64,000 bases of DNA from Bryobacteraceae bacterium (lineage in GTDB: Bacteria; Acidobacteriota; Terriglobia; Bryobacterales; Bryobacteraceae). The notes below the pieces were generated by a model, which saw nothing but the letters and a program-made list of their open reading frames with translations, was not told where the DNA came from and did not search any database. Shown in pieces: positions 18,701 to 27,836 of this stretch (positions are counted from its first letter, which is position 1; every line of letters starts with the position of its first letter). The stretch covers positions 1 through 64,000 of the forward strand of contig JAIEMJ010000034.1 in assembly GCA_019752335.1 (NCBI GenBank), read 5' to 3'. The translations under genes and the position numbers were made by a program.

Positions 18701-19444
18701 CCACCGCCCATTCGGAAGGCCTTCGGCTGGCTGCCAACGCTCTTTTCCGGGTTCCGCCGAGTAGAGTTCGCCCGTACGCGTGACTCCCCAGAGCACGCCC
18801 GACGGGTCGCGCCGGGTCTGATACATCCGCTGCGTATCGGGTGGGAAGGGCGACAACTTTTCGAGCGATGCGCTGGTGGCGGGAGGTTCCAGCGTCGCCG
18901 CCAAACGCTCCACCGCGGCCATTTCGATGCGTCCGATGGCCGTATTGTGGGCCACTTCGATGGACCGGCCATCCGCCGAGTTACGCAGCCAGCGAATCGA
19001 GGCGTCCGGGCGGCTCGAGATCGGTGATTCCATCGCGAACACACGGAAGTTCGCGAAGCCTCCCAAGCGATCGCGCCGAATCTGAAAGACACATCCGCTG
19101 CCAGCTCCGGCCCAGATGTGGCCGTCCGAGCCCAGCGTTAGCACGTTCAACGTGTTGCTGCTGCAACTTCCCGTTCCTTTGGCCCGAAAGAGGTCGCCCA
19201 GCCGAAACACCTGCGCCCGGTTCCCGTCGAACCGAATCAGCCCATGATTGGCAGCCACCCAGATGTATCCGTCTCCAGTAGCCAAAAGCCCCGCGAAGGT
19301 CTCTTCCGGGACTCCGTTGGGCGCGCCCCAATGGCTGACGGTGAGACCGGCCAGTCTGTCCTCCGGGCCAACGGCGGCCAGTGGCGCGGTGAATAGCAAT
19401 AACAGCAGGGTTGAGTGAACCCTGCGGCCTCCGAAACCAGTCAT
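15776..19444 (-). CDS. Hybrid two-component sensor kinase with ligand-binding propeller
   Basis: A protein of 1222 residues. A signal or anchor helix ([14 protein letters not shown]) is followed by a periplasmic two-component-regulator propeller of repeated blades (for example [36 protein letters not shown]) to about residue 690. Next come a Y_Y_Y domain, one membrane helix around 800 ([12 protein letters not shown]), and HisKA with the phosphorylated His in [11 protein letters not shown] near 860. HATPase boxes are NLLGNAVKF and [11 protein letters not shown], and the receiver domain from about 1098 has phospho-acceptor [10 protein letters not shown] and TASAMND, K in LTKPL. There is no DNA-binding output domain, so a separate regulator must act downstream. 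A sulfatase gene lies 50 nt upstream on the same strand, which suggests linked glycan sensing. Confidence 0.94.
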   Translation of the reverse strand: MTGFGGRRVHSTLLLLLFTAPLAAVGPEDRLAGLTVSHWGAPNGVPEETFAGLLATGDGYIWVAANHGLIRFDGNRAQVFRLGDLFRAKGTGSCSSNTLNVLTLGSDGHIWAGAGSGCVFQIRRDRLGGFANFRVFAMESPISSRPDASIRWLRNSADGRSIEVAHNTAIGRIEMAAVERLAATLEPPATSASLEKLSPFPPDTQRMYQTRRDPSGVLWGVTRTGELYSAEPGKERWQPAEGLPNGRWRDSTAITTAQLRVDRTGAIWIGGDRSLYRYQSGKLTVFNETHGMPKSRVLALMEDRAGCMWAGGAQVVSRICGDRVESIPLGVDQDELIGCLTQDPQGSIWAGGNWGNLYRLSDPIFEIFSQGKGTWKGTSESHFTGVTTDQEGAVWGSTTKSGLIRIAGGRVVASPMNAGIAATQALVAHPEAGVLAASSRGIFRVLDQSIEPIRVDTPLRFGGAAALGWDNATTLLYSFDAGNYRLRLQDGDHWQVESLTGPARIRQWAHDLQGRTWALAQYTGLYRFEANEYQAASNSDPAKARAWYSLMTDREGLFWIGTTDGVEVYSPSEGRFLTAKPLWLGDQIFHISEDRFGKIWCATRQGLIRFDRKQALALAGGGPPEHFFFERYGEAQALPTTNFGLVTSATGATSPDGRIWFPGLLGLIALQPADFERIPQAPAAVLRQVNSDGAAQNLNAPLRIGPGSKRLEFLFQTVRLDLLGGDFCRMRLEGFDPEWHACNEARTIQYTSLAPGQYRFVLQTSSRGGAWNGKPLSVPLEIVPALHQLAWVRALSMVSVLAIIGLLFWRRQKQLLDRNQWLAEKVDERTATLAQAMHAAESANRAKSEFLATMSHEIRTPMNGVLGAVQILGDSPLNGEQKQLVSVIHQSSEDLVSIVDDILCLAKVESGKMSLERAVVDVRAMGESLVALFQSKAQLKGVAVRFALELEAPPFVWSDPQRLRQILLNLLGNAVKFTEKGEICLGVRVDTPARTMTFRVQDTGLGIPADAIPTLFHPFVQADSSTTRRFGGSGLGLSIVQRLVEAMGGQVRVESELGCGSTFEVTLPYEAAPMAAEPALAESSSGMPGTGMTGVGMTVLLVEDNPVNQMISQRMLLRLGCAVVLADDGLKALQALRTTSIHLVLMDCQMPELDGYGATRAIRSWGGEFARLPIVALTASAMNDERQRCLDAGMDDFLTKPLMLASLDRALARWNQTPVARD

Positions 19445-19494
19445 AGCTCTCGTGATCGTCAGAATGGCCTGATCCCGTTACCGAAAAACGCGCA

Positions 19495-20913
19495 CTAAAG
19501 CTCCCAGTTGGCCTTCACGCCGTTGACGATCAACTCGCGAAAGCGCGGCGGCCAGGCGGGTTTCGCCATCTCTGCGCTCCAGGCTTGCCAGGAGGCCCGG
19601 AGATCTTGCACCACTTCCGGGTGCTGGGCGCTGAGGTCACGACGTTCGCCAACGTCGGCTTCCAGGTCAAAGAGTTGAGAGAATCGGTCACCGAATTCCA
19701 CCAGCTTCCACTTGCCCTTCCGCACGGCGCGTCCCTGCCCGGCGCGCCAGAAGAGCGCTTGGTGGGGCAGCGCCTCATTGCGGAGAAAAGGCAGCAGATT
19801 GACGCCGTCAAACTTCGCGGTCGAAGTGATCCTGGCCGCGGCAAGGAACGTCGGGAGAATATCGCGCGACACCACCGGTCGCCGATCAAGCTTGCCGCCC
19901 GGGACTTGGCCCGGCCAGTGCAGAATGAACGGCACGCGGATACCGCCCTCGAAATAGGTCGCCTTTTCGCCATTCAGCGGGCCGTTGGTGCCGGCGCCGG
20001 TAACCACCGGGCAACCGTTGTCGCTGAGAAAGACGATCAGCGTGTTGCTTTCGAGCTTCATGGCCCGTAGCTTGGCCACCACCGCGCCCACCGTATCGTC
20101 GAGCGCCACGGTCATGGCCGCCAGCAGGCGGTGCTTCTCGTTCTTTATGCCCGCGACGCGATCGATGTACTTATCGAGAGCGTGCAACGGTGTGTGGATG
20201 GCGTTCGGCGCGAGGTAAAGAAAGAAGGGCTTGGTTTGGTTGCGATGGATGAACTGCACCGCTTCGTCGCCGAAGGCGTCCGTGAGGTAGCGACTCTCTT
20301 CGACGGGCTGATTCCCGCGCCGGATCGGGTCTCGCCGCTCCGCGGGGATCTTGCCGCCGTCGCCGTCCGAGCCAACGGCGCGTCCGTGGGGCGTCTGCCG
20401 CGTGATGAAGTCGTTGCCGCCGGTGAGGAAGCCGAAGAACTCGTCGAAACCGCGTTCCTGCGGATGATAGCCTGGGCGGACGCCCAAGTGCCATTTGCCG
20501 ATGGCCATACTGCGATAGCCGGCCGGCTTCAGGTACTGCGGCAGAATCTTTTCGGCGAAGGGCAGGCCGAAGTTGATCTCGGCTTCGCGTTCCATGGGGC
20601 CAGAGTTGAACTCATGCCCAAAGCGGTGCTGATAGCGGCCCGTCAGCATCGCCGCGCGCGAAGGACTGCAGACGGCGCAGGAGACATAGGCGTCTGTGAA
20701 GCGGGTACCGCCTTTGGCCAGCGCGTCAATGTGCGGCGTCGGGACATCGGGCGAACCGTAACAGCCGATGTCGCCGTAGCCCATATCGTCGGCCAGGATG
20801 ATGATCAGATTTGGGCGCCTGGTGGCCTGCGCCGATGCCGCCATCGAAGAGGCCAAAAAGAGCCTTCGCGTGAGGCCTGTGTTGGTTTGGTTCACGACTC
20901 GAAACTCTATCAC
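19495..20913 (-). CDS. Exported sulfatase
   Basis: A 472-residue arylsulfatase-family enzyme with an N-terminal signal containing RRLFLASS, then NLIIILADDMGYGDIGCYG, which supplies the metal Asp pair. The signature CSPSRAAMLTGRYQHR carries the Cys to be matured to formylglycine at about residue 82. The later metal site is VFLSDNGCP. It lacks the extra C-terminal domain of the sulfatase at 985-2673, and the two share little beyond the family motifs. A GTG start a few codons downstream (VNQTNTGLTRRLF) is possible. It lies 50 nt upstream of the propeller-type sensor kinase on the same strand, so the two may be one transcription unit. Confidence 0.92.
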   Translation of the reverse strand: MIEFRVVNQTNTGLTRRLFLASSMAASAQATRRPNLIIILADDMGYGDIGCYGSPDVPTPHIDALAKGGTRFTDAYVSCAVCSPSRAAMLTGRYQHRFGHEFNSGPMEREAEINFGLPFAEKILPQYLKPAGYRSMAIGKWHLGVRPGYHPQERGFDEFFGFLTGGNDFITRQTPHGRAVGSDGDGGKIPAERRDPIRRGNQPVEESRYLTDAFGDEAVQFIHRNQTKPFFLYLAPNAIHTPLHALDKYIDRVAGIKNEKHRLLAAMTVALDDTVGAVVAKLRAMKLESNTLIVFLSDNGCPVVTGAGTNGPLNGEKATYFEGGIRVPFILHWPGQVPGGKLDRRPVVSRDILPTFLAAARITSTAKFDGVNLLPFLRNEALPHQALFWRAGQGRAVRKGKWKLVEFGDRFSQLFDLEADVGERRDLSAQHPEVVQDLRASWQAWSAEMAKPAWPPRFRELIVNGVKANWEL

Positions 20914-20984
20914 ACCGGCTTATCCGGCTGCGCTGAGATACGAACTACGCGTCACTGAGGACCGCCGTGGCGTACACGGGGGTA

Positions 20985-21854
20985 TTACTGGCCCTGGAGA
21001 TATTCCGTAATCAGGTTTTCGAGGTTGGGCATTGGGGCCAGGCCGAGAGCGCGCATGCGTTCGTTGCGGAGGACGGAGTATTTCGGGCGGCGGGCGGGGG
21101 TGCGGAATTGGCGTTCGTCGGCGGGCTGGAGGTTGACCTCCAGTTTGGCCGCGCGGAAGATGAGTTGGGCGTAGTCGTAGAAGGTGACGGCTTGCTCGCC
21201 GCCGCCGTGGAAGACGCCGGTTTGGCCGAGATCGACGAGGTCGGCGGTGCGGGCGGCGAGCCAGGGGGCGTAAGTGGGCGAGGCGGTCTGGTCGTTGACG
21301 ACGAGCAGGGGCTTGCCGGTGGTTTTCTGCTCCTCGGCTTTCTTAAGCATGGTCTCCACGAAGTTGCCGCGGGGGGTGGCGCGGCCTCCGGGTCCAAAAA
21401 CGACGGCGGTGCGGATGACCAGGGCATCCAGGTAGGCTTGGGCGTACAGTTCGCCGGCCAGCTTGGAGACGGCGTAGGCGCCGAGGGGATGGGTGGGATC
21501 GTTTTCTGTGTAGGGCACGCGGCGCTGGCCGTCGAAGACGTAGTCGGTGGAGAAATGGACGAACTTGGCGTCGAATTGGCGGCAGGCGACGGCCATGGAG
21601 CGGACGGCGAGGGCGTTGACGGCGTAGGCGCCGGCGGGGTCCTGCTCGGCGAGGTCGACCATGTTGTAGGCGGCGGCGTTCAAAACGAGGTCGGGCTGGG
21701 TTTGCTCGATGGCGCGTTGAACCTGGGCGCCGTCAGTGAGGTCGATCTGGCGGCGGGTAAAGGGATGCACTTGGGCGCGGCGCGCGGTGAACTCGCGGAC
21801 TAGTTCGACGCCGAGTTGTCCCGCGGCGCCGAAGATCAAAACGGACTTGGTCAT
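20985..21854 (-). CDS. rfbD: dTDP-4-dehydrorhamnose reductase (RmlD/RfbD family)
   Basis: An extended short-chain dehydrogenase of 289 residues that makes dTDP-L-rhamnose, a sugar for cell-surface glycans. The NAD(P)-binding GAAGQLG is at the N-terminus. Other RmlD blocks are VLNAAAYNMVDLAEQDP, FVHFSTDYVFDG, catalytic YAVSKLAGE, and VIRTAVVFGPGG. The start is taken at the ATG at 21854 (MTKSVLIFG), three codons after another ATG. The other rml genes are not in the window. It lies 71 nt upstream of the sulfatase on the same strand. Confidence 0.9.
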   Translation of the reverse strand: MTKSVLIFGAAGQLGVELVREFTARRAQVHPFTRRQIDLTDGAQVQRAIEQTQPDLVLNAAAYNMVDLAEQDPAGAYAVNALAVRSMAVACRQFDAKFVHFSTDYVFDGQRRVPYTENDPTHPLGAYAVSKLAGELYAQAYLDALVIRTAVVFGPGGRATPRGNFVETMLKKAEEQKTTGKPLLVVNDQTASPTYAPWLAARTADLVDLGQTGVFHGGGEQAVTFYDYAQLIFRAAKLEVNLQPADERQFRTPARRPKYSVLRNERMRALGLAPMPNLENLITEYLQGQ

Positions 21855-21919
21855 CTGGCTCAAGCTAACAGGATAGCGTCGATGGCGACCCCTGAAATTG
21901 CTACGCTGAAACCAGCCGT

Positions 21920-22699
21920 ATGACCCGTCGCGAGACCCTAGCCCTTGTACTGCCCGCCATGCGCCTGATGGCGCAAGACGAGGCGCCCGCGCGCAGTGAC
22001 GAGGTGCGCTTACTGTGTTTCGCGCCTAGCCCCTACACCAAACGGATGGACGCGCTACGCGCGGGCTACGGCCTGACGTTGCTGGTGCGCGGCCACTTGC
22101 GGAAGCTCGGCTTGTCAACGACTGTGACGCTCTACGACGGCGCAAAGCGGCTGACCCCGGCGGCGGCCAAGACGCTGTTGACGCCGTTGCCGAAGGTGTT
22201 ATTGGTGGGCTCGTCGACCTGGAGCCAGGGCTCAAACCGGTTTGTGCGGGAGTTCTTCGAGGTGGCGGGCGACGCGTCCTTGCTGGGCGTGAAGGCGAGC
22301 ACTTGGGGCACCAGCGGCGGAGCGCACACGGGCGGCGAGATGGTGGCGATGGATACGCAGCGGTCGTTGCAGGGGCTGGGGGCGTCGGTGTTTACGTTGG
22401 GTCAGAAGCAGATGGTGCTGACGACCGACGAGTTCGAGGACCGGAAGGCGGGAGAGTTCAGCTTGCTGGACGTGTGGTTTCTGGATCAGTTTGCGCGGAT
22501 GGTGACGCTCCAGACTCTGGAGCCCGCGGCGATTCCGAAGGCGGCGGCGGCGCTCGACTTCAACATTCGCTACTACGCAGGCTTCCCGAAGAAGAGCGGC
22601 TTCGAAAGCGAAGAGATTCAGCGAATGCAGAAGATGCTGGCGACGCTGGTGACGCGGGGGTCGGCCACGCGGGAGGAATTTTTGAAGGAAGTCCGTTAG
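21920..22699 (+). CDS. Flavodoxin-like NAD(P)H-dependent reductase, apparently exported
   Basis: A protein of 259 residues. A short N-terminal RR signal (MTRRETLALVLPAMRLMAQ) comes before a flavodoxin-like fold: KVLLVGSSTWSQGSNRFVRE, then STWGTSGGAHTGGEMVAMD, an FMN-phosphate/isoalloxazine-loop pattern like WrbA-type proteins, and LGASVFTLGQ. The usual N-terminal FMN phosphate loop of flavodoxins is not obvious. It ends 4 nt inside the 3' end of the convergent AtzH-like gene. An extracytoplasmic flavoprotein is unusual. Alternatively, the true start lies after the signal-like segment. Confidence 0.6.
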   Translation: MTRRETLALVLPAMRLMAQDEAPARSDEVRLLCFAPSPYTKRMDALRAGYGLTLLVRGHLRKLGLSTTVTLYDGAKRLTPAAAKTLLTPLPKVLLVGSSTWSQGSNRFVREFFEVAGDASLLGVKASTWGTSGGAHTGGEMVAMDTQRSLQGLGASVFTLGQKQMVLTTDEFEDRKAGEFSLLDVWFLDQFARMVTLQTLEPAAIPKAAAALDFNIRYYAGFPKKSGFESEEIQRMQKMLATLVTRGSATREEFLKEVR

Positions 22700-23082
22700 G
22701 CGCGCGGAAGCAGGGAGACGTGGGCGGAGACGATGCGCCAGCCCTCCGGGAAGCGGACCCAGACCTGGCTTTGCCGGCCGTGAACCGTTCCCTGCCCGCT
22801 GCCGCGGGAGAATTCGAGGGTGACGCTAGCATAGTCGCGGCCGAAGGTGACGATGTCTAAGCGCTCGATGTTTCGGGCCAGATTGACGGCGGGGCGGCCC
22901 TGGCGGAAGGCCTCCAATTCCGAGGGGCCATAAAGATTCTCGGCGACGCCGAAGCGCATCACTTGGGGTCCCGCCCAGAACATGGCGACGAGCGTATCGA
23001 CGTCGTTGTTCACGAGCGCCTGCTCGTAGCGGGGATAGAGCTCTTGTAACTCGGCCACTACTTCGGGAAGGTTTACCATCAT
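22696..23082 (-). CDS. AtzH/HpxZ-like (DUF3225) SnoaL-fold protein
   Basis: A protein of 128 residues, a single cone-shaped alpha+beta domain. It matches the AtzH/HpxZ family: YEQALVNNDVDTLVAMFW, then RFGVAENLYGPSELEAFRQ and a closing block with SQVWVRFPEGWRIVSAHVS. In relatives it sits beside amide- or oxalurate-degrading enzymes (AtzF, HpxW), with an assembly or binding role. Here no amidase is adjacent, so the role is open. It is followed at its 5' side by a strong hairpin belonging to the secreted-protein gene. Confidence 0.85.
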   Translation of the reverse strand: MMVNLPEVVAELQELYPRYEQALVNNDVDTLVAMFWAGPQVMRFGVAENLYGPSELEAFRQGRPAVNLARNIERLDIVTFGRDYASVTLEFSRGSGQGTVHGRQSQVWVRFPEGWRIVSAHVSLLPRA

Positions 23083-23093
23083 CTAGTTAAGAT

Positions 23094-23128
23094 ACTGGAG
23101 GAAGCGAACCGAATTCGCTTCCTCCAGT
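23094..23128 (-). terminator. Strong terminator hairpin after the proline-rich secreted protein gene
   Basis: A perfect 15-bp stem, ACTGGAGGAAGCGAA with its complement, and the 5-nt loop CCGAA begins 6 nt past the stop at 23135. Read on the minus strand it is followed by TATCTTAACTA, only weakly T-rich. It separates this gene from the AtzH-like gene. Confidence 0.75.
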
Positions 23129-23134
23129 TCCAGA

Positions 23135-24031
23135 CTACTGGATGATCCCGGTGGTTCCTACAAACGGTGGCCGGCCACCATTCCCGCCCGCGAGCACGAA
23201 GGAGAGGGCGCCGTTCGTGGCAACCCGCGGATACGCGTCATAGAAGACGGGCCGGAGATTCGCGAAGTAGGCGGTGAGGGTCACCATCTGACAGTCAAAA
23301 TTGGTCAAATAGATCCCCGGATCTCCGGCGGAGCTGAGTTGGATGAAGGGGGCAGGCGACAGCACCACGGGCGGTGTCGGCGGAACCGTCGGAGGAGGAG
23401 GCAAGGGTGCGCTGATAAGCACGCGTCCGCGCTGGAACCAGAAGGAGAGCAGCTCTGGCGGCTGCACCACGACCCGGGCCCGGGTGGGATTGTCATTCGC
23501 GCCGGTGGTGACGAACTCCGAGTTCGGATACGTGCCCGACAGAAGGTTGAGCGGGCTCGCCGGACAGGTGCCGGCCGGCGGCGTCGCGGGAGCGGGCCAG
23601 GCACTGGCGATTACCGGACCTTGAAGCACGATCGGCGAGGGTGGCGGCGGCGGCGGCCCCCACGGTGGCAACGGGGGAATGGCGGCGTCGCGGAAGTCGA
23701 TGCGCCGGCCGAAGGTGGCGTCGGTGACGACTTCGAAGGTCCACTGTAAGGGTTTGCCGGGGAAATACAGATAGAGCAAGCCACTCGTGCAATTGGCATT
23801 GTAGGCGATGATGGCGCTGCTCCAGTCGGACGACACGACCCACGTATCTTCGATACGCGTGGAGATGAGTTGGGCGCGCGCGCTGCCGGGCGCTACGACC
23901 AACTGCCCAGCGATGCCTGGCGTCTTGTTGAGAAAACTCCAGCGCCCGGTTAGACCGGGTACGCATTGCGAGTAAGCCGCAGGCGTAATGGAAAAGCCGA
24001 CCACTAGCACTGCTAAATACTTGTAAATCAT
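23135..24031 (-). CDS. Secreted proline-rich protein of unknown function
   Basis: 298 residues from the ATG at 24031, which gives a clear signal peptide (MIYKYLAVLVVGFSITPAAYS). The mature part begins QCVPGLTGRWSFLNKTPGIA and has two proline-rich stretches (PPLPPWGPPPPPP, about residues 115-130, and PLPPPPTVPPTPPVV, about 215-230) that separate three beta-rich segments. It has few cysteines. No family recognised. It is the last gene before a strong terminator. Immediately upstream the DNA is A/T-rich (TACTATAGTTCTTTATTC), a plausible own promoter and a contrast to the GC-rich surroundings. Confidence 0.65.
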   Translation of the reverse strand: MIYKYLAVLVVGFSITPAAYSQCVPGLTGRWSFLNKTPGIAGQLVVAPGSARAQLISTRIEDTWVVSSDWSSAIIAYNANCTSGLLYLYFPGKPLQWTFEVVTDATFGRRIDFRDAAIPPLPPWGPPPPPPSPIVLQGPVIASAWPAPATPPAGTCPASPLNLLSGTYPNSEFVTTGANDNPTRARVVVQPPELLSFWFQRGRVLISAPLPPPPTVPPTPPVVLSPAPFIQLSSAGDPGIYLTNFDCQMVTLTAYFANLRPVFYDAYPRVATNGALSFVLAGGNGGRPPFVGTTGIIQ

Positions 24032-24081
24032 GGTACGTACAGTACTATAGTTCTTTATTCTCTGCAATGCGGTAATTTACC

Positions 24082-26724
24082 TCAACTGAGAGGCGCGCCG
24101 GCAGTTTTCCCTAATTTGTAGAGATCCTGTTGGGTGGCGGCGATGGTATCCCAACTGTAATTTTGTTCTACTGAGTGGCGGGCAATTTGTTCCAGCGATT
24201 TTCGCTTATCGGGGTTAGCCAGGAGATGGTCGATAGCCGCTGCGAAATTACTCGCCGTGTCGGCTTGGGTGTAGCCGGCCAGGTCTTCCAGGCCATTAAT
24301 TCCGGCGGCGGTGGTGACGATCGCTTTTCCCATGGCCATGGCTTCCAGAATCTTGATATTGGTGCCGGCGGAGGCGCGGAGGGGCGCGATGACGAGGGCG
24401 GCTTGCTGGTAGGCGGGGCGGACATCGGAGACGAAGCCTTGGACCTCCACCCGGTCGACGGCTAAGTTCACGGCCACGGAGGCGCGGTAGAAGTCGAGGT
24501 AATATTCGTGGCGCGCGCCGGCGATGATTTGAAGCGTGGCCGGCGTCGTGAGTAGCGGCCATACTTCGCGGAGGAACCAGTCCAACGCGAGTAAGTTCGG
24601 TAAGTGGTTGAAGCTACCGATAAAGAGTAGGTGATTGGGCGTTACCGGCCCAGCGCCAGGCTGATAACGATCTAAGTCCACGCCGTTGGGGAGAACGACC
24701 GCGCGGGGACCGGCCGTCAGCCGGTCGCGCTCAGACATAACGATAACCTGATCGGCTTTCTGCCAGGCAGCCGTCTCGAAGCGTTGCCAGCGACTTAGTT
24801 GCTCCCGCAGTTCTTCCGAAGGATTCCGGGCGAGTAATTGCTGGTAGAGATCCAGGGTAATGTCATGCTCCACCAACAGCGTGCGCGCCTGGGAGACGGT
24901 TTCGAGATACACCGCCATCTGGGTAAATTCCAATTGCACGACGTGGGGCAGGAATTCGAGCATCAGGCGGGCGAGGACCGCGTGCATCACGGGGGAGTCG
25001 AATTCGTCGACGACATCAGGGCGGCCGGAGTCGACGCGGTAGTGGCTGCCGCGGCGGCGCACCATGACGACGCGGTGGCAGATGGCGAGTAACTCGGGGG
25101 CGGGGGCAGTAAGTTCGTCGCCGAAAACAACTAACACTTGCGAAACGCCTTGCGCCGCGGCGCGGCGCATCAGGTTGTACATGCGCACCGCGCCACCATG
25201 AGCGAGGGGATAGGGCGGATAGCAGGTGGCAATCAGCACGCGGATACCGTCCGCCGGGACTTGGCCTGGGAAACAGGCAACGTCACCGGAGCCGAGCGCC
25301 AGGATACGCTCGTCGCGCAGAACGGCGTGTGGCGCGCGGCCCTCAAGATGTTTCGCTTCGGCGAGTACGGCAAGGGGGACGGGATCTGGCTCATGGCCGG
25401 CGGCCAGCAGGTTCAGGCGCGTGATGGCGCGTTGCCAGAGGCGGGAAAAGACCTCGGGAGAATGGAGGGCGCGCGCGAGGAAACGCAGGTAATTCAGTTC
25501 CACCATGTGCCGCAAGGCGCTTTCGTCAAAGTAGCGAGACGTAGTGGAGCGATGATGGTGGACCACGCGCGCGTCACGGACATAAACCGTGGGCCAACCA
25601 GCGAGCCAAGCGCGATAGCCGAGATCGAGATCCTCGACGTAGGCGGGCCGGTAGCTTTCGTCGAGCCCGCCCAGGGCCCGCAGCTTGGCGGTGCAATAGA
25701 GCGAACAGCCGCCGGAGCCGTAGAGAACCCAGGTGAGGTCTTCGCCGGGGAGAGGCTCCAGGCAGGTGAGGGGGAAGTCCGCGGGGCCGGGGTCAGCTAG
25801 CATCGCGGCTTTGCCCGTCTCCTGGCGGCGCATGCCCTCGGGGAAGAAGATCTGCGCGGTGGCGCAGAAGAGATCGGGGACCCGATCAAAGGCTTCACGC
25901 AGAGCCGCAAAGAAGCCGGGCTCAATCACCATGTCGTTGTTGAGCAGGCATACGTGTGAGTAGCGTGCCGCGGCGATGCCGCGGTTGACCGCGGCGGCGA
26001 ACGAGAGCGGTGACGCCTCCACCATACACTCGACCCCCGGCGCGGAGTACGGTACGTCGGAGCCATTGTCGACGACGATCACTTGGTCCGCCTCGACGAG
26101 AGGCAGGAGGCGTGCGAGTAAGTCCGCGCCGTTGCGCGAGGGGATAACGACGGTGAGGCCCGCGGGCAGCGACTCTCCGAAGGTAACTGGGGCGTCCGGG
26201 GAATGCTTCCAATCGGTGCCGAGGTGGAGGGCGCGCCAAACGAGCCAGGGCCGGCGAAAGTGCGAGGGGTGCGCCAGCCGCCAGAAGAACGTGTAGACGC
26301 GGCCGCCGGGATTCAGTTCGAAACGAACCGTCTCGCGGGTGCGCCACCAAAGGAAGCGGGCGATGGCGGGCAGCGAGCCGGGGCGCAGCATGAAGTGATT
26401 CAGGTCACTCGAGAAGAAGACCCAGGCGCGCCAGGAGGTGAGCTGAAGGGCGAGCCATCGCAGCGGCCAGTAGGGTACTTGCGGATCGAGGTAGAGCCCG
26501 GCCAGGCGAATGTCAAGCTCGCCCAACTGGCGCGCAATGCGAGCGCGATTGTCCGCGGCGGAGCGCAAGGGGTGGTAGGGAATCCACTGGCCCTGGGGCG
26601 GGGCGAATTCGGAGACGACATAGAGCGGGAGGTCCTCGCCAGTGTGGCGCATGGTCTCCACCAGGGCCGCCATACGCTCCCGGGAGCAGGTGGCGAAGAC
26701 GACCTTGGCCCTAAATGAGCTCAC
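24082..26724 (-). CDS. Double glycosyltransferase, GT2 plus GT4 domains
   Basis: 880 residues from a GTG at 26724, which overlaps the upstream gene by 14 nt. Residues 1-190 are an accessory region rich in Trp and Arg. A GT2 domain follows (about 200-440): LTVVIPSRNGADLLARLLPL, VIVVDNGSD, CLLNNDMVIEPGF and YVEDLDLGYRAWLAGW. A GT4 domain occupies about 520-870: VLIATCYPPYPLAHGGAVRM, VVLPNGVDLDRYQPG, LLFIGSFNHLPN and PLRASAGTNIKILEAMAMGK. Such fused enzymes usually build polysaccharide or lipid-linked repeats in the cytoplasm. The frame is open further up but without family sequence. Confidence 0.85.
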   Translation of the reverse strand: MSSFRAKVVFATCSRERMAALVETMRHTGEDLPLYVVSEFAPPQGQWIPYHPLRSAADNRARIARQLGELDIRLAGLYLDPQVPYWPLRWLALQLTSWRAWVFFSSDLNHFMLRPGSLPAIARFLWWRTRETVRFELNPGGRVYTFFWRLAHPSHFRRPWLVWRALHLGTDWKHSPDAPVTFGESLPAGLTVVIPSRNGADLLARLLPLVEADQVIVVDNGSDVPYSAPGVECMVEASPLSFAAAVNRGIAAARYSHVCLLNNDMVIEPGFFAALREAFDRVPDLFCATAQIFFPEGMRRQETGKAAMLADPGPADFPLTCLEPLPGEDLTWVLYGSGGCSLYCTAKLRALGGLDESYRPAYVEDLDLGYRAWLAGWPTVYVRDARVVHHHRSTTSRYFDESALRHMVELNYLRFLARALHSPEVFSRLWQRAITRLNLLAAGHEPDPVPLAVLAEAKHLEGRAPHAVLRDERILALGSGDVACFPGQVPADGIRVLIATCYPPYPLAHGGAVRMYNLMRRAAAQGVSQVLVVFGDELTAPAPELLAICHRVVMVRRRGSHYRVDSGRPDVVDEFDSPVMHAVLARLMLEFLPHVVQLEFTQMAVYLETVSQARTLLVEHDITLDLYQQLLARNPSEELREQLSRWQRFETAAWQKADQVIVMSERDRLTAGPRAVVLPNGVDLDRYQPGAGPVTPNHLLFIGSFNHLPNLLALDWFLREVWPLLTTPATLQIIAGARHEYYLDFYRASVAVNLAVDRVEVQGFVSDVRPAYQQAALVIAPLRASAGTNIKILEAMAMGKAIVTTAAGINGLEDLAGYTQADTASNFAAAIDHLLANPDKRKSLEQIARHSVEQNYSWDTIAATQQDLYKLGKTAGAPLS

Positions 26725-27811
26725 GCCAGTCGGCCCGAAACGCGCCGGCTTTGCGCTCGTACCAGTAGGCGCTGGCCTGCAAGCCAAACGCCGTGGACAC
26801 TGGATTGGCGAAGGGCAACAACTGCCCTTGCCGGGTGCCAAAGGCGAAGCCGCCGCGACGCCGGGGATCATCCGCGTCCTGCTGCATCAGCGTGAGGGCG
26901 TCGTGCTCCTCGCGGGCGGCGGCCCGGTCCAAGGGCAAGACGCCCGCGGCTTCGGCAAACAGGCGGGCGCGCAAGAGTTGCGCGTAGGCGTCGGCGCGGG
27001 CAAAGGCGGGCGCCGTGGCGCGCAGAAGCTTTTCGTAGACACCGATGCCTTCGCGCAGGGCCTGGGCACACGCGGGACGGTCGAGGACCGGAATCAGCCC
27101 TTCGAGGAAGTAGCCCAGCGGATGCAAGCGGTCCATGAGCGGTTCACCCTCGGCGCCCTGCACGAGTTGCCGCCAATGGAGGAGGGAGAATTCGAGTTGC
27201 CGCTCAAACGGCTTCAGGAAGGCGGGCGCGGGCAACAGTTCGGCAAGTTCGCGCCAGGCGAGCGCGGCCTTCAGTTGAAACGCACCTGGCTCACGGCTCC
27301 ACCAGGGCTCGGCGGGCAGCGGTTTCTTCTCGGGCAAGCGCAGGATGCAGTGGTAGCCCTTTTCCGCCGCGAAGTCTTCCATCATGCTGCGGCCGCATTC
27401 GTGGGCGAGTTCCTTCTGCCACGTCTCACCGGTGACGCGCCACAGGCGCAGGAGCGCGCGGGCGATGATGCCGAGGTCAAAGAAGTAGGCGAATTGGGGA
27501 CGGTCCTCATCGGCCTCAAAGGGCATGGTGCGAAGAGGCCGGTTCCAGGCGCCGAGCAGATAGCGGCCGGCGCGTTCCGCCGCGTCGAGGTATTCGCCTT
27601 GCTTCGTTCGTTGGTACAGTTCAAGATAGGAGGCGACGGCGTATCCGGTGATTTCGGTGGAGACCGGCAGGTTGCGGCCCTCGTCTACCTGGTAGTAACG
27701 AGCGACGCCGCCAGAGGGGTCCTGGATCCCGGAATCCAGAAACCAGCGGCCAGCCTGCTCCAAGCGGGTGAGCAGGCGAAAATCGGAAAGCGGCACAGAC
27801 GTAGTTGGCAA
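26711..27811 (-). CDS. (alpha/alpha)6-toroid protein, six-hairpin glycosidase-like
   Basis: 366 residues, start TTG at 27811. Repeating helical hairpins (WFLDSGIQDPSGGVARYYQ, ITGYAVASYLELYQRT, FDLGIIARALLRLW, FLEGLIPVL) suggest the toroid fold shared by six-hairpin glycosidases, N-acylglucosamine epimerases and polysaccharide lyases. I see no certain catalytic pair. There is no signal peptide, so it is cytoplasmic. It overlaps the double glycosyltransferase gene by 14 nt and is probably part of the same glycan pathway, maybe trimming or epimerising a sugar intermediate. That role is inference from position. Confidence 0.6.
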   Translation of the reverse strand: MPTTSVPLSDFRLLTRLEQAGRWFLDSGIQDPSGGVARYYQVDEGRNLPVSTEITGYAVASYLELYQRTKQGEYLDAAERAGRYLLGAWNRPLRTMPFEADEDRPQFAYFFDLGIIARALLRLWRVTGETWQKELAHECGRSMMEDFAAEKGYHCILRLPEKKPLPAEPWWSREPGAFQLKAALAWRELAELLPAPAFLKPFERQLEFSLLHWRQLVQGAEGEPLMDRLHPLGYFLEGLIPVLDRPACAQALREGIGVYEKLLRATAPAFARADAYAQLLRARLFAEAAGVLPLDRAAAREEHDALTLMQQDADDPRRRGGFAFGTRQGQLLPFANPVSTAFGLQASAYWYERKAGAFRADWRELI

Positions 27812-27836
27812 ACTAATACGATATCAGGTGTTACGA

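Noticed and set aside
26725-26871. Longer N-terminus of the double glycosyltransferase
   Set aside because: It would overlap the upstream gene by 160 nt and reads Pro/Cys-rich sequence without family character; the GTG at 26724 is better.
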